Of a DNA stretch of 64,000 nt, positions 44,865 to 58,200 are shown in pieces. How positions within the stretch are numbered: the first letter of the stretch is position 1; every line of letters begins with the position of its first letter. Made by a program: the position numbers and the translations under genes. Origin of the DNA: Bdellovibrionales bacterium (GTDB lineage: Bacteria > Bdellovibrionota > Bdellovibrionia > Bdellovibrionales > Bdellovibrionaceae); contig JAFEAQ010000011.1 of the NCBI GenBank assembly GCA_018266295.1, forward strand, positions 781,626 through 845,625, written 5' to 3'. The notes beneath the pieces are model-generated. The model was not told where the DNA came from, did not search any database, and saw only the letters and a program-made list of their open reading frames with translations.

Positions 44865-45185
44865 CCCATGTTCCATGAGCGAAGCGACTAAGAGATCGAC
44901 AAACTTCCTCGTCGCTTCAGTCTTTTTCTTAGGTTCCCTCTGCGAACAGATCTCAAAGTTAGACATTTCCGTTTCTCTTTGAAACGTTCTCCGTCCGTAC
45001 AATCCATAAATGCTTGAGATTTCAGCATTAAAATTGCTTTTGAAACCAATTGAAACGTCGATCAATCAGTCAAAAAAAACAGAACGTCATTTTTTTGAAC
45101 ACGGAAACGCATCTCAATGCTTCCGGCCTTAGCACGACACTTGCACTAAACTTATTTCGATACTGTAAGTAAGCAGGGGGACAGC
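44865..45185. other. Intergenic region
   Basis: No convincing gene. A minus-strand frame (44781-45065) overlaps the regulator's 3' end antisense and is rejected as real. The region contains TTGAAACG twice on the plus strand (near 44979 and 45049), a possible weak repeat. Confidence 0.3.
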
Positions 45186-46061
45186 ATGAAACAGATGAAA
45201 CAAGTATTCGCCATTTCCACTTTGTCAGGATTGATCTTGGCTTGCCTCATCGGCTTCCAAAACTGTTCTAAAGTTGCATTTACCGAAGATGCAGCAGCAT
45301 CGTCTCTAATTAAAAACGGTATTACTGACGACTCAACCAGTAACAGTAACAATAATAATAGTGGCGACGACTCCAACTGCCGCGTAGACCTTATTAACAG
45401 CACTAAAAACGTAAAAGTTCTTTTTCTTATTGATACCTCCGGCTCCAACGCCAGCAACAATGGCGCAGCAGGAACTGATGTCGGTAAGACTTGGCGCTTA
45501 AATACTATCAATTCATTCATTACTGCTTATGGCAACAAACCGAACTTCGAATTCGCTTTTGCTTATTTCCAAGGCACGAAGGCCGATGCTTTGCTGAAGA
45601 ACTCCAGCGGCCAAGGTATTTTCTCTAAAGACATGAGCGCTATTAATCAGGCAGTGATGGATCTTAAGAATATCAAAGACGAAGGTAATACTCCTTACGA
45701 TGCCGCACTCAGTATCGTTCGCAGTATTATCCACTACGACCAAATGGTAACAGCAACAAAAGACGCTGGTTATGTTGTTGTCATGGTTTCGGACGGTTCA
45801 CCAACAAATACATCATATACTGACAGCAAGAACGGTATAACAAATCTTACGAACGACGTGAATGCGATCCTTGCCGAAGCGCCAAAGCAAATCAGCTTAA
45901 ACACTGTTTATCTTTACAACCAGGCTGTGCCTACAGCTTCCCAAAAGTCTTATCTGCAAAAGATTTCAAGCCTAGGTTCTGGCGCCTTCATCGAGGCTAG
46001 CTCGAACCAAACTCTGCAGATCTCTGACACCGTCCAGGTTCCTAAGACCGTCTGCAACTAG
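45186..46061 (+). CDS. Von Willebrand A-domain lipoprotein
   Basis: A 291-residue protein with a lipobox ILAC (Cys 20). From residue 76 a VWA domain holds the metal site: FLIDTSGSN (D83, S85, S87), a Thr in NTPYDAALS and DGSPTN (acid in SDGSP). Between lipobox and domain is a Ser/Asn/Thr linker rich in Asn. The domain suggests protein or ligand binding at the cell surface or periplasm. Preceded by CAGGGGG before the ATG. Confidence 0.85.
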   Translation: MKQMKQVFAISTLSGLILACLIGFQNCSKVAFTEDAAASSLIKNGITDDSTSNSNNNNSGDDSNCRVDLINSTKNVKVLFLIDTSGSNASNNGAAGTDVGKTWRLNTINSFITAYGNKPNFEFAFAYFQGTKADALLKNSSGQGIFSKDMSAINQAVMDLKNIKDEGNTPYDAALSIVRSIIHYDQMVTATKDAGYVVVMVSDGSPTNTSYTDSKNGITNLTNDVNAILAEAPKQISLNTVYLYNQAVPTASQKSYLQKISSLGSGAFIEASSNQTLQISDTVQVPKTVCN

Positions 46062-46110
46062 GTCGGAATGGATAGAAGTCTAGGTTCCCGTCCCGCTTAA
46101 CGCTAAATAC

Positions 46111-46151
46111 AACTCCTTTTGCTATCATAGAATATGACCGCAAAAGGAGTT
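46111..46151 (+). promoter_or_regulatory. Inverted repeat covering the ribosome binding site of the PLD-like gene
   Basis: AACTCCTTTTGC (46111-46122) and GCAAAAGGAGTT (46140-46151) are perfect twelve-base inverted arms with a 17-base loop. The right arm contains the AAAGGAG ribosome binding site of the GTG start at 46155. Folding would hide it, so this looks like a translational switch; the T run after the stem also allows it to act as a weak terminator. Confidence 0.6.
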
Positions 46152-46154
46152 TTT

Positions 46155-48554
46155 GTGCTTCGATTCTGGCTCTCCGGTATTGTCATCGCCGTTTGTCTTT
46201 CATACTTTCTGCAATTCAATGATTCTCCGAAATCTGGCGGAGCTCGCAAGCCTGCCTCGCTATCACTTTTTAAAGGCTCTGCCCTTGATGCCAAAGACAT
46301 CCTCGAAGCTGCCTCTGCACCGGACTTAAAAGTCACTAAAGCCCGCGTAATGATCGATAACGACGCTGCCTTCGATAGCAAGCTCGAGGCGATCCGGTCA
46401 GCACGCCCGGGAGAGACCATTCGCCTTTCATATTACATATACTCTCAAGACGAATCCTCGGCCGTTTTCTTAGCAGAACTTCTCAAAGCGGCAGCCCGTG
46501 GCGTGCATATTCGCCTGATGGCGGATTTTATTACCAACTACGGCAACTTGGATCTCTTCTCATACTTAGAGGCTCAAGGACACGGCATGATTCAGATCAA
46601 GCTCTATGGCCGACCGACTCCTCTCATCGTACGTGATGTGATGTTCATGACTTCTCCATGTCCCTCTACATCAGATAAGGTCAAACCAACAACTTGCTCT
46701 GATGCTAAGTGGGCTACGCTTGGAAAAGCCTATCCGGATTTCTATGCTCGTCTTCTGTTAGCAGGCCTCTATGATTTAGATTTCACAGCCGTCACGACGG
46801 CGATTATCAAAGGTCAAATTTTAGACATCGATGGCCTTATGAAAAGTGGAAATGCTTCTTCTGATGACAAAAAACAGCTGCTCGAGTTCTTTAAGCTTGT
46901 CTACAAGGCAAAGGCAAAACACGATCCTATCGCCGGAGTGAAAGTGCTCCTCGCTCTTCAGCTCTACGGCGACAAGCTGAACCCGGTCCTCAACGAAATT
47001 TTGGGACGAGTCCCCCTCTCTCAAAAAGGCGACAAATCTCTGCAGGACTGGGAGCATGTGACAGACTTTACACATCACAAAGTTCTCATTGTTGAAAACC
47101 GCTTTGTTCAGCTTGGCGGCCGCAACATAGAAAACTCCTACCATATGAAGCCAAACACACTGACCACGAAGTATATCTTTATGGATACTGATATGTCAGC
47201 GGAGCTCAGTGGCGGAGGCGAGGCCATCTCCAAGGCCTACGATCGCCTTTGGAACTTTAGCACAATGACGGTGCCACTTAAAGATGTCCGCTCACTCATG
47301 CCGAACGATTATGTCGTCAATAGTGAGGCCATGAAAGCTAGTTTCGATAAGTGTGCAAATAAGAATTATCAAACGCCGGAAGATCGCATTCGCTTCGAAA
47401 AATGTGTCGAGTTTGAAATCACCCGCCACCCGAAATATGAAACCTTGCCAGCGCGAATGGCGAAAATCGCTAAAACACTCGAAAACGGAGTAAAGGCCTA
47501 CAACACGCTCTACTTACCAAAGAAAGCATACACTCAATCTTGGAAGACAGGCCCCACATACTCTGACGAGCTTTCGCCAAATGATATGAATGGCCTACTC
47601 CTCGCCTATATTGAAAATCTTCCTTTCGACCGCCGAGAAAAAGAGGCAAATCTCGAGCGCCGCTTCGGTTCCATTCCTGGTCAAGAACTTAAATACGGCA
47701 AGTACATCCATCAGCTTTGGTACAAGGGACTTGAGCACGCCTGCAATACTTCTGTAAAAGAAGGAAAAGAAAAGCGCGTCATTATTCACTCTGCATACTT
47801 CCTTCCTCCGGCACTCCTGCTGAGTGGTTTTGCAAAAATGATGGACGGTACGTGGGACTGCCATAAAGTCCGTGTGACATTGCTAACGAACTCTCCGGAG
47901 ACAACGGACTTGAATCACATCAATATTGCTGCCCGCTACGTTATGTCAAAGTTCTTCCAAACAGTCCAAAACCGTCGAGAGATCTTCGGTTCATACTCTG
48001 ACGCTCGCGCGGCCCGCTTTGAATATTTCGAGTATGTAAAAGAGTCTGCGGGATCCGGTCTTTCTCTCCACACGAAAGCCAGCGTCTTAGGCAATGATAT
48101 GATTATAGGCTCTGCAAACGCGGATGTTCGCAGTTACTATATGGATACGAACAACGGCTTTTTCGTACGTGGCGCTAAAGAGCTCACAGCTTCCTATGTA
48201 GAGTTCATTGATAGCATTACCGCAGACCGTAAGAAAACCCGCGATCTCACCGCAGAGTACAGCAACCCTGCGATGAGCACCGAGAGCATTTATGCCAGTG
48301 ATAAAAAAATGTTAGAAGGGCTTTTATCTAAGAGCGACTTCACCAAGAAACTAAGTCCCGAGATGAAAGAGAAAGTCTTTAGTGCCTTTCATAGCATCGT
48401 TGGCTTTGTTTCTGATGCAACTACAAAAATTCTAATCAAGGACCGTAATAAGTTTGCAGGTGTCGCTGAAAACGACAGCGATTCACAGAGAAGACAGGAA
48501 CAGGCCCAGAAGGAACAAGCGATGAAGTACGATCGCCTCCTGCAGCTTCTATAA
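46155..48554 (+). CDS. Membrane-anchored phospholipase D-like protein
   Basis: A 799-residue protein with one N-terminal membrane helix (about 4-21) and two PLD-type motifs: HHKVLIVENRF with H307, K309 and Glu 314 where Asp is usual; and HTKASVLGND with H639, K641 and no Asp at the usual site. IRLSYYIYSQDESS and VRLTLLTNSPET type strands flank them. Relatives include cardiolipin synthases; the altered acidic residues make catalysis uncertain. I use GTG 46155 because AAAGGAG precedes it; ATG 46134 lies within the hairpin loop and lacks a ribosome site. Confidence 0.85.
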   Translation: MLRFWLSGIVIAVCLSYFLQFNDSPKSGGARKPASLSLFKGSALDAKDILEAASAPDLKVTKARVMIDNDAAFDSKLEAIRSARPGETIRLSYYIYSQDESSAVFLAELLKAAARGVHIRLMADFITNYGNLDLFSYLEAQGHGMIQIKLYGRPTPLIVRDVMFMTSPCPSTSDKVKPTTCSDAKWATLGKAYPDFYARLLLAGLYDLDFTAVTTAIIKGQILDIDGLMKSGNASSDDKKQLLEFFKLVYKAKAKHDPIAGVKVLLALQLYGDKLNPVLNEILGRVPLSQKGDKSLQDWEHVTDFTHHKVLIVENRFVQLGGRNIENSYHMKPNTLTTKYIFMDTDMSAELSGGGEAISKAYDRLWNFSTMTVPLKDVRSLMPNDYVVNSEAMKASFDKCANKNYQTPEDRIRFEKCVEFEITRHPKYETLPARMAKIAKTLENGVKAYNTLYLPKKAYTQSWKTGPTYSDELSPNDMNGLLLAYIENLPFDRREKEANLERRFGSIPGQELKYGKYIHQLWYKGLEHACNTSVKEGKEKRVIIHSAYFLPPALLLSGFAKMMDGTWDCHKVRVTLLTNSPETTDLNHINIAARYVMSKFFQTVQNRREIFGSYSDARAARFEYFEYVKESAGSGLSLHTKASVLGNDMIIGSANADVRSYYMDTNNGFFVRGAKELTASYVEFIDSITADRKKTRDLTAEYSNPAMSTESIYASDKKMLEGLLSKSDFTKKLSPEMKEKVFSAFHSIVGFVSDATTKILIKDRNKFAGVAENDSDSQRRQEQAQKEQAMKYDRLLQLL

Positions 48555-48559
48555 AAACA

Positions 48560-49150
48560 CTAATTGGCTTGAATGGATTGAACCCACATAATTTCGCATG
48601 CTCCGGCCCCGGAATCCTCCCGGGCCAAAGAACTCTTCGCATCACTGCCGTCCGGAAAATTGATTCTGACAAGAAATCCCTTGAGCTCGACAAGCTGACC
48701 ACGTCGAAGCTTTTTAATCTCCTGCTCTACGTATTCTGTCGATGGAATCAAATGCATATTAGCACTGCTTTGAGTAATAAGCCGAGGTTCAGCCGGCGGA
48801 TCGCCTCGCCAAGAATAAAAATAAAAACGTCCCTCTTGCCATATGTTCAGGCTCTCGATGACTTTCGTGTCAGACATAACTCCCCAGCCAAGCGCAACAT
48901 CTATAGGGACGACATGAGCTAGCTTGTCGATCCAATAATGCTCTGTCGAAAGCACCCGTGCTTTGATCGAATACTCAGCCAAGGGATCTAAGACGACGTT
49001 TTTATATTTGATAGGTTTTTCAGAAATATCTTTTTGAACAGGACTCTCTGAAACGAGAACCCCATAAGGATGTGCGACTTCACGCTGGCTCCAAAACTGA
49101 TAGGAGCCAATAACAAGGACTAGTATCAGGATGATGAGCGGGCGATTCAT
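48560..49150 (-). CDS. Membrane-anchored protein of unknown function
   Basis: A 196-residue protein with an N-terminal membrane helix (5-18) and a periplasmic domain containing YWIDKLAHVVPIDVALGWG, FYFYSWRGDPPAEPRLI and SSANMHLIPSTEYV. I have a vague memory of similar WxW-PP-SANMHMIP sequences in diverse bacteria but cannot name the family. Convergent with the PLD-like gene, six bases between stops. Confidence 0.7.
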   Translation of the reverse strand: MNRPLIILILVLVIGSYQFWSQREVAHPYGVLVSESPVQKDISEKPIKYKNVVLDPLAEYSIKARVLSTEHYWIDKLAHVVPIDVALGWGVMSDTKVIESLNIWQEGRFYFYSWRGDPPAEPRLITQSSANMHLIPSTEYVEQEIKKLRRGQLVELKGFLVRINFPDGSDAKSSLAREDSGAGACEIMWVQSIQAN

Positions 49151-49202
49151 ATCGTCAGCTTCCCCGAACTAGTCCTTTTCGGCAAATCAGATTTTGAAAA
49201 GT

Positions 49203-49451
49203 CTAGTAAGGCATTCCGTTGATGTAATCAGAACCAGTGTCGCGGTCGTTACCTTCGTAAGTGCCGCTGCCAGGAACATATGTATCGTCAGAGCTTTGAT
49301 TATCCTGATCATCATTGCAGCCATAAGCCGCACAAGGCTCGGAAGCAGGACGTGGATTGACAGGCTGATTTTTAGAAGAGCCTTTACGAGCTGCTTCTGC
49401 AGTCATAGCTACCGTGAAAACCAACATAGCAACAAATGCCATTTTCTTCAT
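49203..49451 (-). CDS. Small exported acidic protein
   Basis: An 82-residue protein with a signal peptide (cleavage after AEA near 20) and a mature part rich in Asp, Ser, Asn, Gly (DDQDNQSSDDTYVPGSG) with two cysteines. GGAGAG before the ATG at 49451 fixes the start; the longer frame to 49493 is not used. Likely periplasmic; function unknown. Confidence 0.6.
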   Translation of the reverse strand: MKKMAFVAMLVFTVAMTAEAARKGSSKNQPVNPRPASEPCAAYGCNDDQDNQSSDDTYVPGSGTYEGNDRDTGSDYINGMPY

Positions 49452-49621
49452 TTCATCTCTCCTTAGTTGAGGTCCAAGGTATCCCCAAAGCATGGAGTCT
49501 GGTCAATGTGGAAGCCCCCCATTTCCTTTTTTTCACGAGGATGTCGCACGTAAGGTACAGCATTTGCTAAATCTACAGGGAAACGGGCCAACCAGGGCCC
49601 TCTGAAAATAAAGAGGCTTTT

Positions 49622-50038
49622 ATGAAGAACAAGGTTCCTTATATTGTCTTGATGTTACTCTTTTCGACACTCTCAGCATGGGCGAAAAACCCGTGCTATT
49701 GTTACCCGATTCCGGAGTCTAAGACCTATCAGGGAGAGGCCCGTAAAAAGCACATAATCGGCTATACGATCGACTGGAGCTGTAAATACACCTGCCATAC
49801 CGGAGAAGGCCAGGAGGCCTCCCAGGGCGCTTTGGTGACGGGATTCTACCATGAGTATTTTATGCGAGCTGAGATCGGAACTGAGGGCATTTGCGAAGGA
49901 ATGGTCTATAAGTCTCAATACAATCCTTATATCAATCAAGAAGTCTATTCCTATACCGGCGAAACCTTTGGCTTCAAACCTTCGAGCTCCCACTCCGCAG
50001 ACCTCCAAAAGTGGGCCCAAGCAAATAGCTGCGACTAA
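49622..50038 (+). CDS. Exported Cys-rich protein
   Basis: A 138-residue protein with a signal peptide (cleavage after AWA near 21) and six cysteines in the mature part (PCYCYP, SCKYTCHTG, ICEG, SCD), likely disulfide-rich. AAGAGG precedes the ATG. Followed by a strong terminator. Not recognised. Confidence 0.65.
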   Translation: MKNKVPYIVLMLLFSTLSAWAKNPCYCYPIPESKTYQGEARKKHIIGYTIDWSCKYTCHTGEGQEASQGALVTGFYHEYFMRAEIGTEGICEGMVYKSQYNPYINQEVYSYTGETFGFKPSSSHSADLQKWAQANSCD

Positions 50039-50053
50039 CCCTAAAAACAAAAA

Positions 50054-50082
50054 AACCGCTTTAGTGAGCTACTAAAGCGGTT
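50054..50082. terminator. Bidirectional terminator
   Basis: AACCGCTTTAGT and ACTAAAGCGGTT make a twelve-base stem with a five-base loop (GAGCT), A-rich before and T-containing after. It separates the exported gene and the FliG-like gene, which are convergent. Confidence 0.9.
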
Positions 50083-50109
50083 CTATTAAGAAATTTCTCA
50101 ATCTATTTT

Positions 50110-50817
50110 CTAAGCAATCTTTTTGATCTGGGCCAGCTTATCTCTGAGTGTATGAACTTCTTGTTTCAGAGAGTTATTCTCCAACATGAGTTGGTTCACT
50201 TTCCTTCTCATCTGATCCATTTCCGCGCCACCGCTTCCACCACCGGAGCTTGACGGTTGCGCAGAAGAACTTGAAGAAGCAGGTTTAGAATCATCTGTAT
50301 AATTAATTTCAATTTTACTCAAGAAAGCAAGACCGGAATCAGAGTGATTCAATCGCTCTTCGATGTTTTCTTCAATGAAAAGATCTGCATCGAATTTTTC
50401 AAACTTGATATAACCAGAAGCTGCAATACCACGAACTTCAGTGATGAGCTTCATTTCACAAGTTGCTTTTTCAGCAGGATTTGGATTGAGCTCACCCATT
50501 TGGTCGGTAATTTTTCTTTTCGAAATTGGCGGAAGCGGAGTCAAAATCTTCTCAATTTCCTCTGAAGAGCGACCATGTAAGCACACGCAAAGTGTGAGCG
50601 GCTGCAAGCGCGTGAGGATCTCAGACATAACATCCTGAGGCCATGTAAATACACGGTCGACTGTTAACATCTTCTTCTTCAGCTCTTGTTCCCACGCTGG
50701 GCTTTCTTGGTTGATAAGACCAAGGAACTGCTCTTGCTTCTTCCCGCCGGAAGTTTCAATGAGAGTTAAGAGTTGAACGAAGCCACCTTTTTTCTTGTAA
50801 CGATCTAACATACCCAT
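50110..50817 (-). CDS. FliG-like domain protein with C-terminal coiled coil
   Basis: A 235-residue soluble protein. Residues 10-110 (FVQLLTLIETSGGKKQEQFLGLINQESPAWEQELKKKMLT, then WPQDVMSEILTRLQPLTLCVCLHG and ITDQMGELN) resemble the armadillo-like repeats of the flagellar switch protein FliG. A Ser/Gly-rich linker follows (175-195) and then a coiled coil (MDQMRRKVNQLMLENNSLKQEVHTLRDKLAQ). It lacks the FliG C-terminal motor domain, so it is not FliG itself. May scaffold a cytosolic complex. No neighbours with flagellar genes here. Confidence 0.65.
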   Translation of the reverse strand: MGMLDRYKKKGGFVQLLTLIETSGGKKQEQFLGLINQESPAWEQELKKKMLTVDRVFTWPQDVMSEILTRLQPLTLCVCLHGRSSEEIEKILTPLPPISKRKITDQMGELNPNPAEKATCEMKLITEVRGIAASGYIKFEKFDADLFIEENIEERLNHSDSGLAFLSKIEINYTDDSKPASSSSSAQPSSSGGGSGGAEMDQMRRKVNQLMLENNSLKQEVHTLRDKLAQIKKIA

Positions 50818-50928
50818 GGGAAATAAATCGGCGGTTTCTCGGAAAACTTCACCTCATTCCCGTCTCAAAGCGGGATTTAACTGAAATTTTGCGAGTCTGC
50901 GATCGGCTTCACTGTCGCTTGAAAAAGC

Positions 50929-50956
50929 AAAAGGCCCTCGATCACGAGAGCCTTTT
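50929..50956 (-). terminator. Hairpin terminator
   Basis: AAAAGGC-C-CTCG pairs with CGAG-A-GCCTTTT around loop ATCA. It lies about 120 bases beyond the stop of the VWA lipoprotein gene at 51074 and is probably that gene's terminator. Confidence 0.7.
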
Positions 50957-51073
50957 CAAATTAAGAATTATTATGTTCGCTGATTAAAAGTTCTGCAAAA
51001 AATCGAAAATTCGACTGCTTTCAACTCCTACTTTTTCGAGCCAACTCGCAATTAACTTTCGAAACTTCCGATC

Positions 51074-52240
51074 CTACAAACTGTTACAAGTATATTTTAC
51101 TTTTACAGTCGTGCCAGGAGATAGCTGAGAGCTAAACTTAATCAAAGTACCAGTCACAGAGTAAGTCACTCCTGCTTGACCAACAATTGTAACGCTCAAA
51201 TCTTGCGGATTCGCGCAAGCAAGAGTCACGCTATTAATACGATCTAAAATATTCGTGCTAATTTGTCCTAACTGGCTGGTGTAGTCACTAGCACAAATGT
51301 CACCAATAACCCCTTGGGTCATCTGCGAGGCCTGCTTGTAAAGCTGACCGATACTGCCATTCACAGTTGCAGCACCATTTACAATTAACTGATTATCCTG
51401 AATTGATTTACAAGAATCAGAAGAAGTAATGATTGAATGTACTGTAAGAATTTTTCCACCGCCGTAGATACCACGCAAATTACTCAAAAGAGTTTGCGGC
51501 TGATCGAAGGACTCCAAGCTATAGCCCGGATATGCTGACGGATACATATATAATTGAGAACGCTCATCCTCATCAGACAAAACAATCACTGCTAAATGAG
51601 AGTTGCTTCTAAGAAAGCTATTTGGATTATTTTTAATAACGAGATTTGCCGCATAAATGCCACGTTCGTCACCAGACGGGCAATTTGTCGAGTAAGCAGC
51701 ATCATAACCACTTTTTCCGTAGTTATTTCTAATGAAATTTTCACAAGATGTAGTCTCTGGGCGCTGCAAAGCCGCCTTAAACCAAGCGTCTTTCTGAGCA
51801 ATCGAGCCCGAACTTGTCGTTAGGTAATAAGCACCGTTACCAAATTGAATCAAACGCCCATCTTGCAATGCGCCATTTTGATTGATAGCGCGAGCAGGAT
51901 TATTGGAATTTGAAATATCGGTTGTCGTAATTGCGATGCGATAGTCTGCATGCTGCGCTTCAAGATTTTGAATAAACCCGCTAAGTCTAGCGGCCAGCTG
52001 TGTTTGTTCAAAAGACATAGATGCTGAATTGTCATCAACAATCAGAATATCTACTAGGCCACCGGCCACAGAAATAGTCTCATCAAAATAGTCTTTACCA
52101 TTTTGAGTAAGACAGTTTTTTCCGGAGTTTTGACACTTGTTAAGTTCTTCATCCTTGGCAAAATTAACAGGTGAACATCCAACATAAATGCTGACGAGCG
52201 CCGGAACTGCTAGAAATTTAAGAGCTCTACTGATGTTCAT
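51074..52240 (-). CDS. VWA-like lipoprotein
   Basis: A 388-residue protein with lipobox YVGC (Cys 22). The VWA-like part begins at about residue 63: VDILIVDDNSASMSFEQ with DxSxS metal-binding pattern, then YRIAITTTDIS, and HLAVIVLSDEDERS near 215. A C-terminal immunoglobulin-like or beta domain follows (DLSVTIVGQAGVTYSVTGTLIKF). Different enough from the protein at 45186 to be a paralogue, not a copy. Cell-envelope binding protein, exact role unknown. Confidence 0.82.
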   Translation of the reverse strand: MNISRALKFLAVPALVSIYVGCSPVNFAKDEELNKCQNSGKNCLTQNGKDYFDETISVAGGLVDILIVDDNSASMSFEQTQLAARLSGFIQNLEAQHADYRIAITTTDISNSNNPARAINQNGALQDGRLIQFGNGAYYLTTSSGSIAQKDAWFKAALQRPETTSCENFIRNNYGKSGYDAAYSTNCPSGDERGIYAANLVIKNNPNSFLRSNSHLAVIVLSDEDERSQLYMYPSAYPGYSLESFDQPQTLLSNLRGIYGGGKILTVHSIITSSDSCKSIQDNQLIVNGAATVNGSIGQLYKQASQMTQGVIGDICASDYTSQLGQISTNILDRINSVTLACANPQDLSVTIVGQAGVTYSVTGTLIKFSSQLSPGTTVKVKYTCNSL

Positions 52241-52551
52241 GATGACACCTCACCTCAACAGGAAACATCCAAGCTCAGTGCCAAACGCTCACCCTCTCTA
52301 TAAGATTATGAAATAACTAAGGAATTCCACATTTTCAGTCCCTTCCCCCAGGCTCCATAACTGTCTATACTGTCGACATCAATGTCCCGTACTTAAAAAT
52401 ATATAAGTACTTTCAATAATTTAACTAAAGGCCCTATCTCAGAAGAGCACCAACAATTTTTGTTACCGCTATTGAACTAAATACAAAACCTGGAAGTCCT
52501 GAATTTCACGGCAACATTGTCGTTCAAAGGAAAAGTGGGTGAGATCAATAT
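52241..52551. other. Divergent intergenic region
   Basis: No gene. GTACTTA (52389-52395) and TAAGTAC (52404-52410) form a seven-base inverted repeat with an AT loop, a plausible operator. The region must hold promoters for the two divergent genes around it. Confidence 0.35.
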
Positions 52552-53097
52552 ATGGATACAAAAATCATCGGCATCATTCTCTTAATCTGCGCGGGTCTCG
52601 TTTTTCAATATAGCTACGATGGCTTCATGGATTCTTTCTTCTCTCCCGAAGTAAAACTCAAAAGCACTATCGAAAATGACATTAATAATTCTCTCTCCCA
52701 AGAAAGCGTTGAGAATAAAAGTAATATTCATCATGTGAAGTTCGTCTATAGATCGACGGATGCACTGAACTTCCTAAAAAAACATCCACCACAATTTCAA
52801 ATTAATAAAGAAGGTAAAATCTGGCTTGAGGTTGAAGTCTTAGATCTTCAAGACAACGAAACTCCAGGCTTCATCACGCAAATTAGCGTCTTTGATTTAA
52901 AGACCAAAAATAAGATCTCTGAGTTTGGCCAAACTTACTATTACAAAGACTTCGACAAAGATTTTAAATTAAAGATCACCGGAGTCAGTCCAACCCCAGA
53001 AACCAATTCAACGAGTGAAAAGCAAAACTCAGAAAAGACATCAAAAGAGATAACTTCAGATTCTAAAAATCCATCCAAATCAGAAGTTAAAAATTGA
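52552..53097 (+). CDS. Membrane-anchored protein of unknown function
   Basis: A 181-residue protein with an N-terminal hydrophobic segment (4-20) and a mixed alpha/beta part (INKEGKIWLEVEVLDLQD, FITQISVFDLKTKNKI), followed by a Ser/Thr/Lys/Glu-rich tail of 35 residues. No clear ribosome binding site. Convergent with the rRNA operon. Not recognised. Confidence 0.55.
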   Translation: MDTKIIGIILLICAGLVFQYSYDGFMDSFFSPEVKLKSTIENDINNSLSQESVENKSNIHHVKFVYRSTDALNFLKKHPPQFQINKEGKIWLEVEVLDLQDNETPGFITQISVFDLKTKNKISEFGQTYYYKDFDKDFKLKITGVSPTPETNSTSEKQNSEKTSKEITSDSKNPSKSEVKN

Positions 53098-53119
53098 AAC
53101 TCAAACGCACAAATAAAAA

Positions 53120-53145
53120 AAGCCGATTGGTTTCCCAATCGGCTT
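53120..53145 (-). terminator. Terminator of the rRNA operon
   Basis: AAGCCGATTGG and CCAATCGGCTT form an eleven-base stem with a four-base loop. Read on the minus strand it follows 5S rRNA by about ten bases and is followed by a run of seven T. Also can serve the plus-strand gene ending at 53097. Confidence 0.92.
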
Positions 53146-53155
53146 ACAAAAAAGA

Positions 53156-53271
53156 GCTGGCATCGTGCTACTCTCCCACACGGTTGCCCGTGCAATACCA
53201 TCGCCGCAAGCGGACTTAACTTCTGAGTTCGGAATGGGATCAGGTGTGGCCCCGCTGCTATAAACGCCAGC
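53156..53271 (-). rRNA. rrf: 5S ribosomal RNA
   Basis: About 116 bases on the minus strand, closed by GCTGGC/GCCAGC, with the conserved CACACCTGATCCCATTCCGA and AAGTTAAG sequences. The last gene of the rRNA operon, upstream of the terminator. Ends are estimated. Confidence 0.95.
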
Positions 53272-53305
53272 AAAACATATTCTATTTTAATTAATTCAAG
53301 GACTC

Positions 53306-53352
53306 TTGAATGATTGATTTAATTGATTTTTAGCAAAAAGGTTAATTACCAT
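53306..53352. repeat. Downstream arm of the 23S processing stem
   Basis: This arm (TTGAATGATTGATTTAATTG through GGTTAATTACCAT) is the inverted counterpart of 56309-56353, so both ends of the 23S precursor pair into a stem of around 45 bases, the usual RNase III substrate. Small mismatches and an A bulge occur near the 23S-proximal end. Confidence 0.8.
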
Positions 53353-53375
53353 ATTAATAATATTAAAAAATTAAT

Positions 53376-56308
<2,933 letters not shown>

Positions 56309-56353
56309 ATGGTAATTAACCTCGCTAAAAATCAATTAAATCAATCTATTCAA
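56309..56353. repeat. Upstream arm of the 23S processing stem
   Basis: Inverted partner of 53306-53352: ATGGTAATTAACC, then GCTAAAAATCAATTAAATC and TCTATTCAA match the other arm in reverse. In the precursor RNA they pair and expose the RNase III sites. Confidence 0.8.
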
Positions 56354-56398
56354 TTGTCAAAGAACTAAAAACACATAAACATTCGAGCGGCTTTCAAT

Positions 56399-56475
<77 letters not shown>

Positions 56476-56489
56476 TTAAAGCCTTCACT

Positions 56490-56524
56490 CTTTCAAAACT
56501 AAATAGCTAGAAAAATTTTTTGGG
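56490..56524. repeat. Downstream arm of the 16S processing stem
   Basis: CTTTCAAAACTAAATAGCTA and following bases match the inverted arm at 58201-58236 nearly perfectly. In the precursor the arms pair to give an RNase III substrate around 16S. Confidence 0.8.
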
Positions 56525-56587
56525 ACTCACTCTCGATCCGAAGATCGGAGTTGACCTAAGAATGTCTCAACCGAAGTTGAGAAAAAT

Positions 56588-58109
<1,522 letters not shown>

Positions 58110-58200
58110 AATTCTGTTTAGAATAAACACTAGCTTACGCTATTGTTTGTTCGAATATATTTTGAAATTGTGAGCTATACATTACTGTATGCTCAAAGAG

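Noticed and set aside
44781-45065. 94-residue minus-strand frame after the third TIGR02147 gene
   Set aside because: Overlaps the regulator gene antisense over about 84 bases and has no recognisable domain; part of it looks coding-like, so it cannot be fully excluded.
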